This document shows positions 48,718 through 58,783 of a stretch of 63,735 nt of DNA, piece by piece. Within the stretch, counting starts at the first letter, position 1; each line of letters begins with the position of its first letter. This DNA comes from Burkholderiales bacterium. Its GTDB lineage: Bacteria > Pseudomonadota > Gammaproteobacteria > Burkholderiales > Burkholderiaceae_C. The translations under genes were made by a program, and so were the position numbers. Under the pieces are notes generated by a model, which worked only from the letters and a program-made list of their open reading frames with translations, ran no database searches and was not told the DNA's origin. The stretch lies in NCBI GenBank assembly GCA_030604135.1, contig JAUVWL010000023.1:1-63735 (forward strand), written 5' to 3'.

Positions 48718-51700
48718 ATGGCCCGTTTCTTCATTGACCGCCCCATCTTCGCGTGGGTGATCGCGCTGTTCATCATGGTGGCAGGCGCGGTCTCCATCAC
48801 CCAGCTGCCCATCTCCCAGTACCCGCCGGTGGCGCCGCCGTCCATCGTCATCAGCGCCGCCTACCCGGGTGCTTCGGCCCAGACGCTTGAAGACAGCGTC
48901 ATGTCCGTCATCGAACAGGAGATGAACGGGTCTCCCGGCCTGATCTACATGGAGTCCGTGACCCAGGCCAATGGTACTGGGCAGATCACGTTGAGCTTCG
49001 AGCCGGGCACCAATGTCGACCTGGCGCAGGTGGACGTGCAGAACCGGCTGGCGCGCGCCACACCACGACTGCCTTCGGCGGTCACCCAGCAGGGCGTGCG
49101 TGTTGACAAGGCCCGCAACAACTTCCTGCTGTTTGCCATTCTCTCCAGCGACGACCCTGCGCTGGATCCGGTGGCCCTGGGCGACTACGCCTCGCGCAGC
49201 GTGGTGCCCGAACTGCAGCGCCTGCCCGGGGTCGGGCAGGCCCAGCTGTTCGGTACCGAGCGGGCCATGCGCATCTGGATCGACCCCGCCAAGCTGCTGG
49301 GCTTCAACCTGAGCGCGGCCGATGTGACCAATGCCATCCGGGCCCAGAACGCGCAGGTTTCGGCCGGCGAGATCGGAGCCCTGCCCAACGTGGCCGGTCA
49401 GAGCATCGCGGCCACCGTGGTGGTCAAGGGCCAGCTGAGCAGCGTCGAGCAATTCGGCAGCATCGTGCTGCGCGCCAGCAGCGATGGCTCGACTGTGCGC
49501 CTCAAGGACGTGGCCCGCATCGAACTTGGGGCGCAGGCCTACGCCACCTCGGCCCGCCTCAACGGCAAGCCGTCCACCGGCATCGGCGTGCAGCTGTCGC
49601 CCAGCGGCAATGCGCTGGCCACCGCCGAAGCGGTGCGCAACAAGATGGCCGAGCTGGAGCGCTTTTTTCCCGAGGGCGTGAACTGGGCCATCCCTTATGA
49701 CAGCTCGCGCTTCGTGAAGATCTCCATCCAGCAGGTTGCCCTCACACTGGCCGAGGCCGTGGCGCTGGTGTTTCTGGTGATGTTCCTGTTCCTGCAGAAC
49801 TGGCGATACACCATCATTCCGACCCTGGTGGTGCCCGTGGCTTTGCTGGGGACCTTCGCCGGACTGCTGGCACTGGGCTTCTCCATCAACGTGCTGACCA
49901 TGTTCGGCATGGTGCTGGTGATCGGCATCGTGGTGGACGATGCCATTGTGGTGGTCGAGAACGTCGAGCGCATCATGAGCGAGGAGGGCCTTGCCCCGCT
50001 GGAAGCCACCCGCAAGGCCATGGGCCAGATCTCGGGGGCCATCATCGGCATCACCGTGGTGCTGATCTCGGTGTTTGTGCCGCTGGCCTTCTTCAGCGGA
50101 TCGGTCGGCAACATCTACCGCCAGTTCGCTGCGGTCATGGGCATGTCCATCGCCTTCTCGGCCTTCATGGCCCTGTCGCTCACCCCGGCCTTGTGCGCCA
50201 CCCTGCTCAAGCCGGTCCAAGCCGGACACGCCCATGCCAAGACCGGCTTCTTCGGCTGGTTCAACCGGGGCTTCGCGCGCACGGCCCGTGCCTATGAGGG
50301 TGGCGTCGCCAAGGTGTTGCCCCGGGCAGGCCGCGCGCTGGTGATCTACCTGGCCATCGTGGCGGCCGCGGCGGTGGTCTACACGCGCCTGCCGACGTCC
50401 TTCCTGCCCAACGAAGACCAGGGCACCTTGCTGGTCAATGTGCAATTGCCTCCCGGAGCCACCCAGGAGCGCACGCTGGAGGTGATGAAACAGGTCGAGG
50501 GTTTCATGCTGGAGCAGCCCGAGGTGCAGAGCATGGTGGGTGTGCTGGGCTTCAGCTTCTCCGGACAGGGACAGAACGCTGCGCTGGCTTTCGTCACCCT
50601 CAAGGACTGGGCCGAGCGCACCGGGCCCGGCAGCTCGGCCGGCGCCCTGGCCGGTCGGGCCTTCGGTGCCTTGTCGGGCATCCGCGACGCCTTCATCTTT
50701 CCGCTCAGCCCTCCACCCATTCCCGAACTGGGCGCGTCTTCCGGCTTCAGCTTCCGGCTGCAGGACCGCGCCGGCCTGGGCCGAGAGGCGCTGATCGCGG
50801 CACGCAACCAGATGCTGGGCATGGCCTCCCAGAGCAGCCTGCTCACCCAGGTTCGCCCCGACGGTCTGGAAGATGCGCCTCAGCTGCAGATCGACATCGA
50901 CCGGGACAAGGCCAACGCCCTGGGCATTGGTTTCGAGAGCATCAGCAACGCCATCGGGACGGCGCTGGGTTCCACCTATGCCAATGATTTTCCCAATGCA
51001 GGCCGTCTGCAGCGCGTCGTGGTGCAGGCCGACGCTGCGGCGCGCATGCAGCCCGAGGACGTTTTGCGCATCAATGTGCTGAACAACCGTGGCCAGGCGG
51101 TACCACTGTCTGCCGTGGCCACCACCCAGTGGATCACCGGTCCGATGCAGACCGTGCGCTACAACGGCTACCCGTCGATGCGCATCAGCGGCAGCGCCGC
51201 ACCGGGCGTGAGCACGGGTCAGGCCATGGCCGAAATGGAGGCGCTGGCGGCGCGTCTGCCGCAGGGCTTCGGCTTCGAATGGACAGGGCAGTCGCGTGAA
51301 GAAAAGCTGGCGGGTGCGCAGGCCATCATCCTGTACGCCTTCGCCATCCTGGCCGTGTTCCTGTGCCTGGCCGCGCTCTACGAGAGCTGGACAATCCCGC
51401 TGTCGGTGATCCTGGTGGTGCCCCTGGGTGTGCTGGGTGTGCTGCTGGCCACCCTGTTGCGTGGGTATTCCAATGACGTGTACTTCCAGGTTGGCCTGAT
51501 CACCATCATCGGCCTGTCGGCCAAGAATGCCATCCTGATCATCGAGTTCGCCAAAGACCTGCAGGCCCAGGGCAAGAGCCTGATCGATGCCGCGCTGGAA
51601 GCTGCGCATCTGCGCTTTCGGCCCATCATCATGACCTCGCTGGCTTTCACGCTGGGTGTGGTGCCGCTGTTCCTGGCCACCGGGGCCGGCTCGGCCAGCC

Positions 51701-51876
51701 AGCGCGCCATCGGCACCGGCGTGGTGGGCGGCATGCTCACCGGCACCGTGCTGGCCGTCATCTTCGTCCCGGTGTTTTTTGTGGTGGTGCGCTCCATCTT
51801 CAAAGGCAGCCACCGCCAGAACCGCATCCACGCCGACCAGGCGGCCCATATGGGGGTCCATTCCGATGTCCGCTGA
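48718..51876 (+). CDS. RND efflux inner-membrane transporter (AcrB/MexB, HAE1 family)
   Basis: This proton-driven drug exporter of 1052 residues has 12 membrane helices and two large periplasmic loops. It starts MARFFIDRPIFAWVIALFIM. The proton-relay Asp pair is in GIVVDDAIVVVENVERIM. Porter-domain motifs include PGASAQTLEDSVMSVIEQEM and PTSFLPNEDQG. It forms an operon with the adaptor and the outer-membrane factor. Substrates are likely broad hydrophobic compounds; specifics cannot be read. Confidence 0.96.
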   Translation: MARFFIDRPIFAWVIALFIMVAGAVSITQLPISQYPPVAPPSIVISAAYPGASAQTLEDSVMSVIEQEMNGSPGLIYMESVTQANGTGQITLSFEPGTNVDLAQVDVQNRLARATPRLPSAVTQQGVRVDKARNNFLLFAILSSDDPALDPVALGDYASRSVVPELQRLPGVGQAQLFGTERAMRIWIDPAKLLGFNLSAADVTNAIRAQNAQVSAGEIGALPNVAGQSIAATVVVKGQLSSVEQFGSIVLRASSDGSTVRLKDVARIELGAQAYATSARLNGKPSTGIGVQLSPSGNALATAEAVRNKMAELERFFPEGVNWAIPYDSSRFVKISIQQVALTLAEAVALVFLVMFLFLQNWRYTIIPTLVVPVALLGTFAGLLALGFSINVLTMFGMVLVIGIVVDDAIVVVENVERIMSEEGLAPLEATRKAMGQISGAIIGITVVLISVFVPLAFFSGSVGNIYRQFAAVMGMSIAFSAFMALSLTPALCATLLKPVQAGHAHAKTGFFGWFNRGFARTARAYEGGVAKVLPRAGRALVIYLAIVAAAAVVYTRLPTSFLPNEDQGTLLVNVQLPPGATQERTLEVMKQVEGFMLEQPEVQSMVGVLGFSFSGQGQNAALAFVTLKDWAERTGPGSSAGALAGRAFGALSGIRDAFIFPLSPPPIPELGASSGFSFRLQDRAGLGREALIAARNQMLGMASQSSLLTQVRPDGLEDAPQLQIDIDRDKANALGIGFESISNAIGTALGSTYANDFPNAGRLQRVVVQADAAARMQPEDVLRINVLNNRGQAVPLSAVATTQWITGPMQTVRYNGYPSMRISGSAAPGVSTGQAMAEMEALAARLPQGFGFEWTGQSREEKLAGAQAIILYAFAILAVFLCLAALYESWTIPLSVILVVPLGVLGVLLATLLRGYSNDVYFQVGLITIIGLSAKNAILIIEFAKDLQAQGKSLIDAALEAAHLRFRPIIMTSLAFTLGVVPLFLATGAGSASQRAIGTGVVGGMLTGTVLAVIFVPVFFVVVRSIFKGSHRQNRIHADQAAHMGVHSDVR

Positions 51877-53314
51877 CGCCCTCTCCAAACTGCCTGTCGC
51901 TCGCCCGACCACGCCGGTTGTGCTGGCTGTTGCCCTGCTGCTGTCTGGCTGCTCGTTCACACCCCTCTACGAGCGACCCGATGCGCCTGTGCCGGACCGC
52001 TACCTGTCGGACATCACAGAACCCGTGCCGGCAGCCCTGCCGACGTGGACCGAACTGGTCGGTGATGCGCGCCTGCGCGATCTGATCTCGCTGTCGCTGG
52101 CCAACAACCGGGACTTGCGCCTGGCCATGTTCAACGTCGATCTGGTTCGAGCCCAGTACCGCATCCAGCGAGCCAATGAGGCGCCGACGGTCAATCTGGG
52201 GGCCACCGGAAATCGACAATCCCGCGAGGGCGGCGACATCAGCGGTGCTTACACGGCTGGCCTGATGGTCAGCGCCTGGGAGATCGATTTCTTTGGTCGC
52301 CTGGCCAGCCTCAGCGAGGCCGCGCTGGCGCAGTTCATGGCCAGCGAGGATGCCGCTCGAGCGGTCCAGATCAGCCTGGTGGCCTCGGTCGCCAGCACCT
52401 GGCTCGCGCTGCAAGCGGATCACGAATTGCTGGATCTTACGCAAAGCACGCTGCGATCGCGCGAGGACGCTTTGCGCCTGACCCGCTTGCGGGTCGAGAA
52501 CGGTGCGTCATCGGCGCTTGACTTGCGGCAGGCCGAGTCGCTGACCGCAGCCGCTCGCGCCTCGCTGGCCCAGCAACAGAGGCAACGAAGCCAGCGCCTG
52601 AACGCCCTGGGTCTGCTGGTGGGTCAGGCGGTGCCAGAAGCGCTGCTGCCTTCGCCAGAACAGGCCCTGGCGCAGTCATCGCTGGCCGATGTGCCCGAAG
52701 GCCTGCCATCGGACCTGCTCGAGCGTCGACCCGACATTCGCCAGGCCGAGCAACAGTTGCGGGCGGCCAACGCCAACATCGGTGCGGCCCGTGCGGCATT
52801 CTTCCCGCGCATATCGCTCACAGCATCGCTCGGATCGGCCAGCACAGAGCTGTCCGGCCTGTTCCGCGATGGCTCATGGGGCTTCACGCTGGCACCCCAG
52901 GCCATGTTGCCGATCTTTGATCTGGGCCGCAACCAGGCTGCGCTCGATGCGGCTCGGGTCGCGCGCGAAGCCGCCGTTGCCCAGTATGAAAAAGCCATTC
53001 AGACGGCATTCCGGGAGGTGTCTGATGCCCTGGCCGGGCGCGCGACTCTGGGCGAGCAGATGGCCGCGCAGGAAGCGCTGGTGCAGGCAGAAGAGGAACG
53101 GCTGCGCCTGGCCGACCTGCGTTACCGCAACGGTGTCGCCAGCTTCCTGGACGTGCTGGATGCCCAGCGCTCCTTGTTCACCGCCCAGCAGGCCTTGAGC
53201 CAGACCCGCCTGGCCCGTCAGCTCAACCAGCTGGACCTGTATCGCGCTTTGGGTGGTGGCTGGACGGTGTCTGACGATCAGGTGCAGCGTGCCTCGCCTG
53301 CAGGCAGGTCATAA
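51866..53314 (+). CDS. RND efflux outer-membrane factor (OprM/NodT type)
   Basis: This 482-residue trimeric outer-membrane channel subunit has a lipoprotein signal (VLAVALLLSGC) at the start MSADALSKLPVARPTTP. The OEP repeats are seen in LSLANNRDLRLAMFNVDLVR and in LADLRYRNGVASFLDVLDAQ. ATG 51866 lies inside the end of the RND gene (11-bp overlap). The 3' end overlaps the convergent LOG gene by 37 bp. Confidence 0.94.
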   Translation: MSADALSKLPVARPTTPVVLAVALLLSGCSFTPLYERPDAPVPDRYLSDITEPVPAALPTWTELVGDARLRDLISLSLANNRDLRLAMFNVDLVRAQYRIQRANEAPTVNLGATGNRQSREGGDISGAYTAGLMVSAWEIDFFGRLASLSEAALAQFMASEDAARAVQISLVASVASTWLALQADHELLDLTQSTLRSREDALRLTRLRVENGASSALDLRQAESLTAAARASLAQQQRQRSQRLNALGLLVGQAVPEALLPSPEQALAQSSLADVPEGLPSDLLERRPDIRQAEQQLRAANANIGAARAAFFPRISLTASLGSASTELSGLFRDGSWGFTLAPQAMLPIFDLGRNQAALDAARVAREAAVAQYEKAIQTAFREVSDALAGRATLGEQMAAQEALVQAEEERLRLADLRYRNGVASFLDVLDAQRSLFTAQQALSQTRLARQLNQLDLYRALGGGWTVSDDQVQRASPAGRS

Positions 53315-54174
53315 AAGCGCACGATGTGCTCCCAGGCCAGTTGGGGATCATCGACGGTGATGAACAGATCCAGATCTTCGGGCGAAATCGCGCCTTCCTC
53401 GACCAGCACGTTGAAGTCGACCAGTCGCTTCCAGTAGTCGGTGCCGAACAGCACGATGGGCACCGGCCTGGCCTTCTTGCACTGCACCAGGGTGATGACC
53501 TCGAACAGCTCGTCGAGGGTGCCGAAACCCCCTGGAAACGCCACCAGCGCCTTGGCACGCATCATGAAGTGCATCTTGCGCAGGGCGAAGTAGTGGAACT
53601 TGAAGCTGAGCTCGGGTGTGATGAAACGGTTGCCTGACTGCTCGTGGGGCAGGGTGATGTTCAAGCCCACGTTCAATGCACCCTCGTCGTGCGCCCCCCG
53701 GTTGGCGGCTTCCATGATGCCAGGCCCACCACCCGTACAGATGAACAGCTTGTCCTCGTGCGAGCAGGCCTTGCTGTAGCGCGCGACAATGCGGGCGAAC
53801 TCGCGAGCCTGCTCGTAGTAATGGGCATTGCGTACCAGGGCACGTGCTTTGGCAATCGCCCGCGCGTCGCCAGCAGATTCGGCCTGGGTCAACAGAGCCT
53901 GGGCTTCGGCCGGCTCCCGAAAACGCGCACTGCCAAATACCACCACCGTGTTCTCGATGCCCAGCTCGCGTTGGGCCAGGTCGGGTTTGAGCATTTCCAG
54001 CTGAAACCGGATGCCACGCGTCTCGCGTCGCAGCAGGAACTCCGGGTCGGCGAATGCCAGGCGATATGCATCCGGGGTCAGCGGGTTGCCGCCGTCGGCA
54101 TGGGCCTGCAGTTCGGCCCACGCGTCGGCCAGGCGGCGCTCCTGCAGGTTCTCGTGTTGAACAGGTCGTGTCAT
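53278..54174 (-). CDS. LOG-family (TIGR00730) phosphoribohydrolase-like protein
   Basis: This 298-residue protein has a Rossmann-like lysine-decarboxylase-like fold that in some members releases cytokinin bases from riboside monophosphates. Motifs are CTGGGPGIMEAANRGAHDEG and AFPGGFGTLDELFEVITLVQ (PGGxGTxxE). It has an N-terminal extension of about 60 residues relative to the minimal LOG proteins. Its physiological role in bacteria is uncertain. The 3' end overlaps the efflux OMF gene. Confidence 0.88.
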   Translation of the reverse strand: MTRPVQHENLQERRLADAWAELQAHADGGNPLTPDAYRLAFADPEFLLRRETRGIRFQLEMLKPDLAQRELGIENTVVVFGSARFREPAEAQALLTQAESAGDARAIAKARALVRNAHYYEQAREFARIVARYSKACSHEDKLFICTGGGPGIMEAANRGAHDEGALNVGLNITLPHEQSGNRFITPELSFKFHYFALRKMHFMMRAKALVAFPGGFGTLDELFEVITLVQCKKARPVPIVLFGTDYWKRLVDFNVLVEEGAISPEDLDLFITVDDPQLAWEHIVRFYDLPAGEARCT

Positions 54175-54227
54175 GGTGTCGCTGTTGGAAAAGATATCGA
54201 AAGCCTATTGTGCCGCGCCCAGCCTGC

Positions 54228-55106
54228 TCACAAACCCAGCGCCAGGGCCAGTGGCACGAACACGATGGCCAGCGCGTTGCCCAGCATGATCATGGCGGCC
54301 ACTTTGTCGGGTTCCTGGTGGTAGCGTTCGGCCAGCATGAACTGCATGACGGCCGGCGGCAATGCGGCGAACAGCAGCAACTGCCCGCGTGCGGCGCCCT
54401 CCAGACCCAGCAACCAGGCCAGCGGCAGACCGATGGCCAGGCCCAGCAGGGGGCGTGCCAGTGCGCCGAGCATGCCCAGCGCCAGACCGGTTCGTGTCAG
54501 TGAAGTGAGGCGCACGCCCAGTGCGAACAGCATCATGGGCAGCAACGCGTCACCCAGCAGCTTCAGGCCCGAGAGCATCACGTCGGGCGGTCGCACCTCG
54601 GTCAGGGCACTGGCAAAGCCCAGTGCGGTGCCGATCATCAGCGGGCTGGTCAGCAGGTCGCGCGTGCGGGCCGAGGCACTGGTGATGCGGGCGCCGATGG
54701 AGAAGTGGAACAGGTTGCTGACCGAGAACAGCGCCACCGCAGCGCCGAAGTGGGCCGGGCCGAAGGCCAGCAGAGCCAGCGGCAGGCCCATGTTGCCGCA
54801 GTTGTTGAACATCACCACCGGCACCAGTGTGCGAGGCTGGGCACCGAAAGCCCGCGCCACCGGCCAGGCCAGCAGGCCACTGCCCAGGATCAGCACCGTG
54901 CCCCCGATCAGCAGCGGCACATGATCGGCCAGCCGGAAGTCCTTGGCCGCCAGCGCCGAATACACCAGCACCGGCGCCAGCACGTCCAGCGCAATGCGGT
55001 TGAACACCGTCAGGTCGGGCGGCGAGCGACGGGCATAGCCGTAGCCGATGGCCACGATCAGGAAGACCGGGATGATGACGTCCGCGATACGGGCAATCAG
55101 GTCCAT
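54228..55106 (-). CDS. AEC (auxin efflux carrier) family transporter
   Basis: This 292-residue inner-membrane protein has about ten helices in two inverted halves, with the start MDLIARIADVIIPVFLIVAI and the conserved MFNNCGNMGLPLALLAFGP near the crossover. AEC proteins in bacteria often carry dicarboxylates such as malate or malonate; this one cannot be assigned. It is downstream of efp, with a terminator-like palindrome in between. Confidence 0.9.
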   Translation of the reverse strand: MDLIARIADVIIPVFLIVAIGYGYARRSPPDLTVFNRIALDVLAPVLVYSALAAKDFRLADHVPLLIGGTVLILGSGLLAWPVARAFGAQPRTLVPVVMFNNCGNMGLPLALLAFGPAHFGAAVALFSVSNLFHFSIGARITSASARTRDLLTSPLMIGTALGFASALTEVRPPDVMLSGLKLLGDALLPMMLFALGVRLTSLTRTGLALGMLGALARPLLGLAIGLPLAWLLGLEGAARGQLLLFAALPPAVMQFMLAERYHQEPDKVAAMIMLGNALAIVFVPLALALGL

Positions 55107-55131
55107 GCAGGGGAATCAGTCCAGAAAAGGC

Positions 55132-55153
55132 AGAAGGCCCCGCGGGGCCTTCT
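55132..55153. terminator. Perfect palindrome between efp and AEC gene, probable efp terminator
   Basis: AGAAGGCCCCG and its exact complement CGGGGCCTTCT form a 22-bp perfect palindrome. On the minus strand it is followed by GCCTTTTCTGG, a modest T-run. It is 22 bp beyond the efp stop. Confidence 0.75.
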
Positions 55154-55174
55154 TGCATTCAGGCAGGGTCTTGA

Positions 55175-55729
55175 TCAGACGCGCTTGCGGTACTCGCCGG
55201 TGCGGGTGTCGATCTCGATCTTGTCGTCCTGGGCCACGAACAGGGGCACCGCCACTTCGAAGCCGGTCGCGATCTTGGCGGGCTTGAGCACCTTGCCGGA
55301 CGTGTCGCCCTTCACAGCGGGCTCGGTCCAGGTGACCACGCGCACCACACTGGTGGGCAGTTCGACCGAGATGGCCTTGCCTTCGTAGAACACCACTTCC
55401 ACGGCCATGCCGTCTTCCAGGTAGTTCAGGGCGTCGCCCATGTTCTCGGCTTCCACCTCGTACTGGTTGTAGTCGGCGTCCATGAACACGTACATCGGGT
55501 CGGCGAAGTAGGAGTAGGTGCACTCCTTGTGGTCCAGGATGATCTGGTCCATCTTGTCGTCGGCCTTGAACACGACTTCGGTGCCGATGTTGCCTAGCAG
55601 GCCCTTGAGCTTCATGCGGACGGTGGCCGCGCCACGGCCGCCACGGGCGTATTCGGTGCGCAGGACGATCATGGGGTCCTTGCCATGCATGATGACGTTG
55701 CCGGCGCGGATTTCTTGGGCGATTTTCAT
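55175..55729 (-). CDS. efp: Translation elongation factor P (Arg32 type)
   Basis: EF-P rescues ribosomes stalled on polyproline. The 184-residue product starts at ATG 55729 ([20 protein letters not shown]). The tip of the loop that reaches the peptidyl transferase centre is [15 protein letters not shown] with Arg32 at the modified position, where E. coli has Lys34. Arg32-type EF-P is rhamnosylated by EarP using dTDP-rhamnose, and earP is in this window at 59639-60787. The polyproline-rich proteins here (adhesin linker, exported tail at 29805) are natural clients. Confidence 0.98.
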   Translation of the reverse strand: MKIAQEIRAGNVIMHGKDPMIVLRTEYARGGRGAATVRMKLKGLLGNIGTEVVFKADDKMDQIILDHKECTYSYFADPMYVFMDADYNQYEVEAENMGDALNYLEDGMAVEVVFYEGKAISVELPTSVVRVVTWTEPAVKGDTSGKVLKPAKIATGFEVAVPLFVAQDDKIEIDTRTGEYRKRV

Positions 55730-56077
55730 AGGATTCTCATCAATTGGGCCGCAGATACTGGAGTGGCATGGTGACCATGGCTTGCAGCGAATGATCGCTG
55801 TCTGTGCGGCGAGGCAGAAGGGCAGGTCGTTTCGGATGAGCTTGTACATGCCGAGAACAACTCATTATTTTAGTCGACGCCCACAGTAGCCAGGCAGAGG
55901 GCCCTGCGCAGGGCCGTTTGTGGCCGACTTCATTGGGCCCCTTGAAGGCGACTGCATGGGTTCGGCGGTGCGGTATCTGTGTGACGACAAGTGGGCCTGG
56001 CACCAGCCGGTGGGTCGATACAATCTGCGTCAGTTGCAGAAATTTAGTGCTTTTGACCACTTCTGGGGGCATTTTCA
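55730..56077. other. Intergenic region between efp and the protease lipoprotein
   Basis: This 348-bp gap holds the two divergent promoters. A perfect 16-bp palindrome GGCCCTGCGCAGGGCC lies at 55900-55915, and an AT-rich stretch (55862-55871) probably belongs to the efp promoter. A TACAAT box at 56019-56024 may serve the protease gene. No RNA gene or ORF of note was seen. Confidence 0.5.
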
Positions 56078-58759
56078 ATGCGTACAGACCATCCACCCAT
56101 TCGCCGCTGGATGCGGCGCTCCTGTCTGCTGGCTGCGGCGGTCCTCGCCGCGTGCGGCGGCATTGAAGGAGATGGCTCGCGCGTTGCGCCTTCGCTGCTG
56201 GCGGTTCAGGTGGCCGGCACAGCGGAGGGGGGCAGCATCCTTCCTCCTTCTGAGGGTGAGTTCCCCTCGTTGCTGCCAGGTGTCGGTGCCCAGGTCCCGG
56301 AAGAAGGCGCAGTTGACGGCCTGGTGTCGTATGAGAACGAAAGCGCCCGCTCGTTCACAGTATCCGGCTTATCGACGGCCTCTCCGATGCGCACCCGCAG
56401 CCTGGCACTCGCGCCTTCGGCTGCCATGGTCCATCTGGGCACGCTGCCCGAGGCAGACGTGCAGCGGCTTGAGGAAGACAGTGCCAAACCCGGCAGCGAC
56501 GGTGGACAGCGACGCCTTCGCACTGGCATCGGACGCAAGCTGTCCGGCCAGGCGGGCATGACTGCCGTGTCCTCGGGCGCCGCCTTGCAGTGGCAGACCC
56601 TGCCTGACGGGACACGGGTGGCGGCCATGGGCGTCAGCACGGGTGATGCCCGCAGTGTGCGTCTGGGTCTGCTCATCGACACCTTGCCCGAGCAAGCGCG
56701 TTTGCGCTTCTACGCGCCGTCCGCCACGCAAATGATCGAGCTGCCGGCCCGACAGGTCTTGGCGCGTCTGGAGGCCAAACGTCATGGCTCGGCCTTGCAG
56801 GGCGCCGGTGTGTTCTGGGCGCCGGCTGTGGCGGGTTCGGCGGCTGTGGTCGAGGTGGTGCTGCCGGCCGGCGTGGACACGGCATCGGTTCGACTGGGCA
56901 TTGACGAAGTCATGCATCAGGCTCTCAGTGCGGCCGACTCGGAGCAAAGACGGGTCAGTTGGAGTTCTTCCGGCAGCTGTCAGCGTGACTATGTCTGTAC
57001 GCCCGCCGTGTCAGAGGAGGTTGTGCCAGCCGATGCCAGCTTGTACCTTGACTCCATCGAATACGACAGCCTTGGACGCGCTTGGTCTTTCTCGTGTTCA
57101 GGCATGCTTATCGGGGACAGTGCTGAAACCGGCGCCCCGTACGTGCTCACCGCCGACCACTGCGTTGGCAGTCGCACCCTGGCGTTTGACACCGACGCCT
57201 ATCTCTTCTGGCGCTCAACGGTTTGCCAGGCAAACGCAGTTGATCCTCGCCTGGCATTGTTTGCATGGGGTTTGGAGTATCTCTATTCGGAAGCCTATCC
57301 CAGGGGCACTGATATGGCTCTACTGCGTCCGGCCAACCATGACTACCACGTGCCGGTCGACGGACTGAGTCTCGCAGGGTGGGATGCTTCGAGTCAGTCA
57401 GGTAGCCAGCCCGTTGTGGGCTTGCATCACCCTGGAGGTGACCATCTCATGCGCAGCGTTGGCATCGCCAGCCCTGCCTCGAATCGGAACTACCTCAGGG
57501 TGATCTGGAATCCCAACCAGGGCACCACCGAAGGCGGCAGCAGTGGCTCGGCTTTGTTGAACTCTCAAGGGCGGGTCATTGGCACCTTGTGGGGTGGGTC
57601 GTCCGGGTGCGATTACTTTTCAGGAGGCTTTCTGATCCAGCGCTCGCGTTGGCCTGACGAGTACGGGCGGTTCTCCGTTGCCTACGCAAAGGGTCTTCGC
57701 AACTGGCTGAACTCCAGTGCCCGTCCACTTGCACTCGTTTCCAGGACGGATCGGGATGCGGGTCCGGCAGAGCTGATCTTCAGCGATTTGCGTGCGAGTT
57801 CTTCGGGGCGTACCGTGTACCAGGCCGCCCGCTTGAATGCGAGCGCAGATGGTTTGGCGCCAGGCAACGCATGGAGAGCGCCACTGGCAAGCTCTGCACT
57901 GGAGTTTGGTGCAGCGCGGATTGTCGCGGTTCAGGACATCGACTCCGACGGTCGAGACGACGTGATACTGCGGCGACCAGGTGCTTTTGGTACTGACTAT
58001 TTCTCTGTGTTGCAGGAGCGAGAGGTTGACGGCGAAACCGTCCCGAGTCAGCACATCCTGCATGACCGGGTGGCGCCTGCGTCAGTGTTGCTGGGAATGG
58101 TTGACATGGATGGTAATGGCGTCGCAGACCTGGTGCTCTATGACGCCCGTTTGCGCTTGATCGAGGTTGTACTTCTGTCGCAGAATGGGATCGCTGGCTA
58201 TACGCGCAGGCCCATCAGGTTCTACGGTCTGGTGGACCACTGGGAAACGCAGAGGCCGATTGCCGCTTTGTCCCCGATTGCCGTTGGTGATTTCACCGGG
58301 TCGGGGCAAGGCCAGATCTTGCTCAGGGACAGCCGGTTTCCTCGCAACCCCATTCTGGTCGGTCTGCCCCTGCCATTGCCAGCGGCGCCAGCTGAACCGT
58401 TATGGGACAGGGCGCAGATAGTTCAGTACGCGAACATGGCTCCATTGCCTGCTGGATTGACGTCGATTGTCGATGTGGATGGCGACGGGCGAGACGACTA
58501 CGTCTTCAATGCCCGAGGAAGGGTGACCTATGTGCTCAGCCAGGGCGGATTGATGAGCTATGGGCGCTCTGAGCCGCTGGTTGCATTGCCAGCCACGCCT
58601 TCCGGATTCGTGCTTTCGACGATCAAGGATGTCGATGGTGACGGGCTGCCTGACCTTGTTCTGCGCAACAGAACCACCGGAGAAATACGCATTGCGCTGA
58701 ACCCTGGAAATACGAGCCAATGGTCCCTGCAGTCGGTTTCCATGGCCAGAGTGCCTTGA
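56078..58759 (+). CDS. Secreted lipoprotein: trypsin-like serine protease with FG-GAP repeats
   Basis: This 893-residue protein has a lipoprotein signal (RSCLLAAAVLAACGG, Cys26). A long N-terminal propeptide-like part (30-300) is followed by a chymotrypsin-fold protease of the lysyl-endopeptidase kind, with triad His361 (YVLTADHC), Asp412 (GTDMALLRP) and Ser489 (EGGSSGSALL). Four calcium-binding FG-GAP/VCBS repeats end the protein (DIDSDGRDD, DMDGNGVADL, DVDGDGRDD, DVDGDGLPDL). It probably acts outside the cell on proteins, possibly at Lys. Codon usage looks more AT-rich in the second half than in neighbouring genes, which may mean acquisition. Confidence 0.88.
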   Translation: MRTDHPPIRRWMRRSCLLAAAVLAACGGIEGDGSRVAPSLLAVQVAGTAEGGSILPPSEGEFPSLLPGVGAQVPEEGAVDGLVSYENESARSFTVSGLSTASPMRTRSLALAPSAAMVHLGTLPEADVQRLEEDSAKPGSDGGQRRLRTGIGRKLSGQAGMTAVSSGAALQWQTLPDGTRVAAMGVSTGDARSVRLGLLIDTLPEQARLRFYAPSATQMIELPARQVLARLEAKRHGSALQGAGVFWAPAVAGSAAVVEVVLPAGVDTASVRLGIDEVMHQALSAADSEQRRVSWSSSGSCQRDYVCTPAVSEEVVPADASLYLDSIEYDSLGRAWSFSCSGMLIGDSAETGAPYVLTADHCVGSRTLAFDTDAYLFWRSTVCQANAVDPRLALFAWGLEYLYSEAYPRGTDMALLRPANHDYHVPVDGLSLAGWDASSQSGSQPVVGLHHPGGDHLMRSVGIASPASNRNYLRVIWNPNQGTTEGGSSGSALLNSQGRVIGTLWGGSSGCDYFSGGFLIQRSRWPDEYGRFSVAYAKGLRNWLNSSARPLALVSRTDRDAGPAELIFSDLRASSSGRTVYQAARLNASADGLAPGNAWRAPLASSALEFGAARIVAVQDIDSDGRDDVILRRPGAFGTDYFSVLQEREVDGETVPSQHILHDRVAPASVLLGMVDMDGNGVADLVLYDARLRLIEVVLLSQNGIAGYTRRPIRFYGLVDHWETQRPIAALSPIAVGDFTGSGQGQILLRDSRFPRNPILVGLPLPLPAAPAEPLWDRAQIVQYANMAPLPAGLTSIVDVDGDGRDDYVFNARGRVTYVLSQGGLMSYGRSEPLVALPATPSGFVLSTIKDVDGDGLPDLVLRNRTTGEIRIALNPGNTSQWSLQSVSMARVP

Positions 58760-58783
58760 ATCCTACAGCGTAAGTTGCAGCGC

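Noticed and set aside
47731..51960. 1409-codon open frame on the minus strand
   Set aside because: It is antisense to the MFP, RND and OMF genes, whose frames carry unmistakable family motifs. The product is His/Gln/Gly/Asp-rich, as expected for a mirror frame in high-GC coding DNA.
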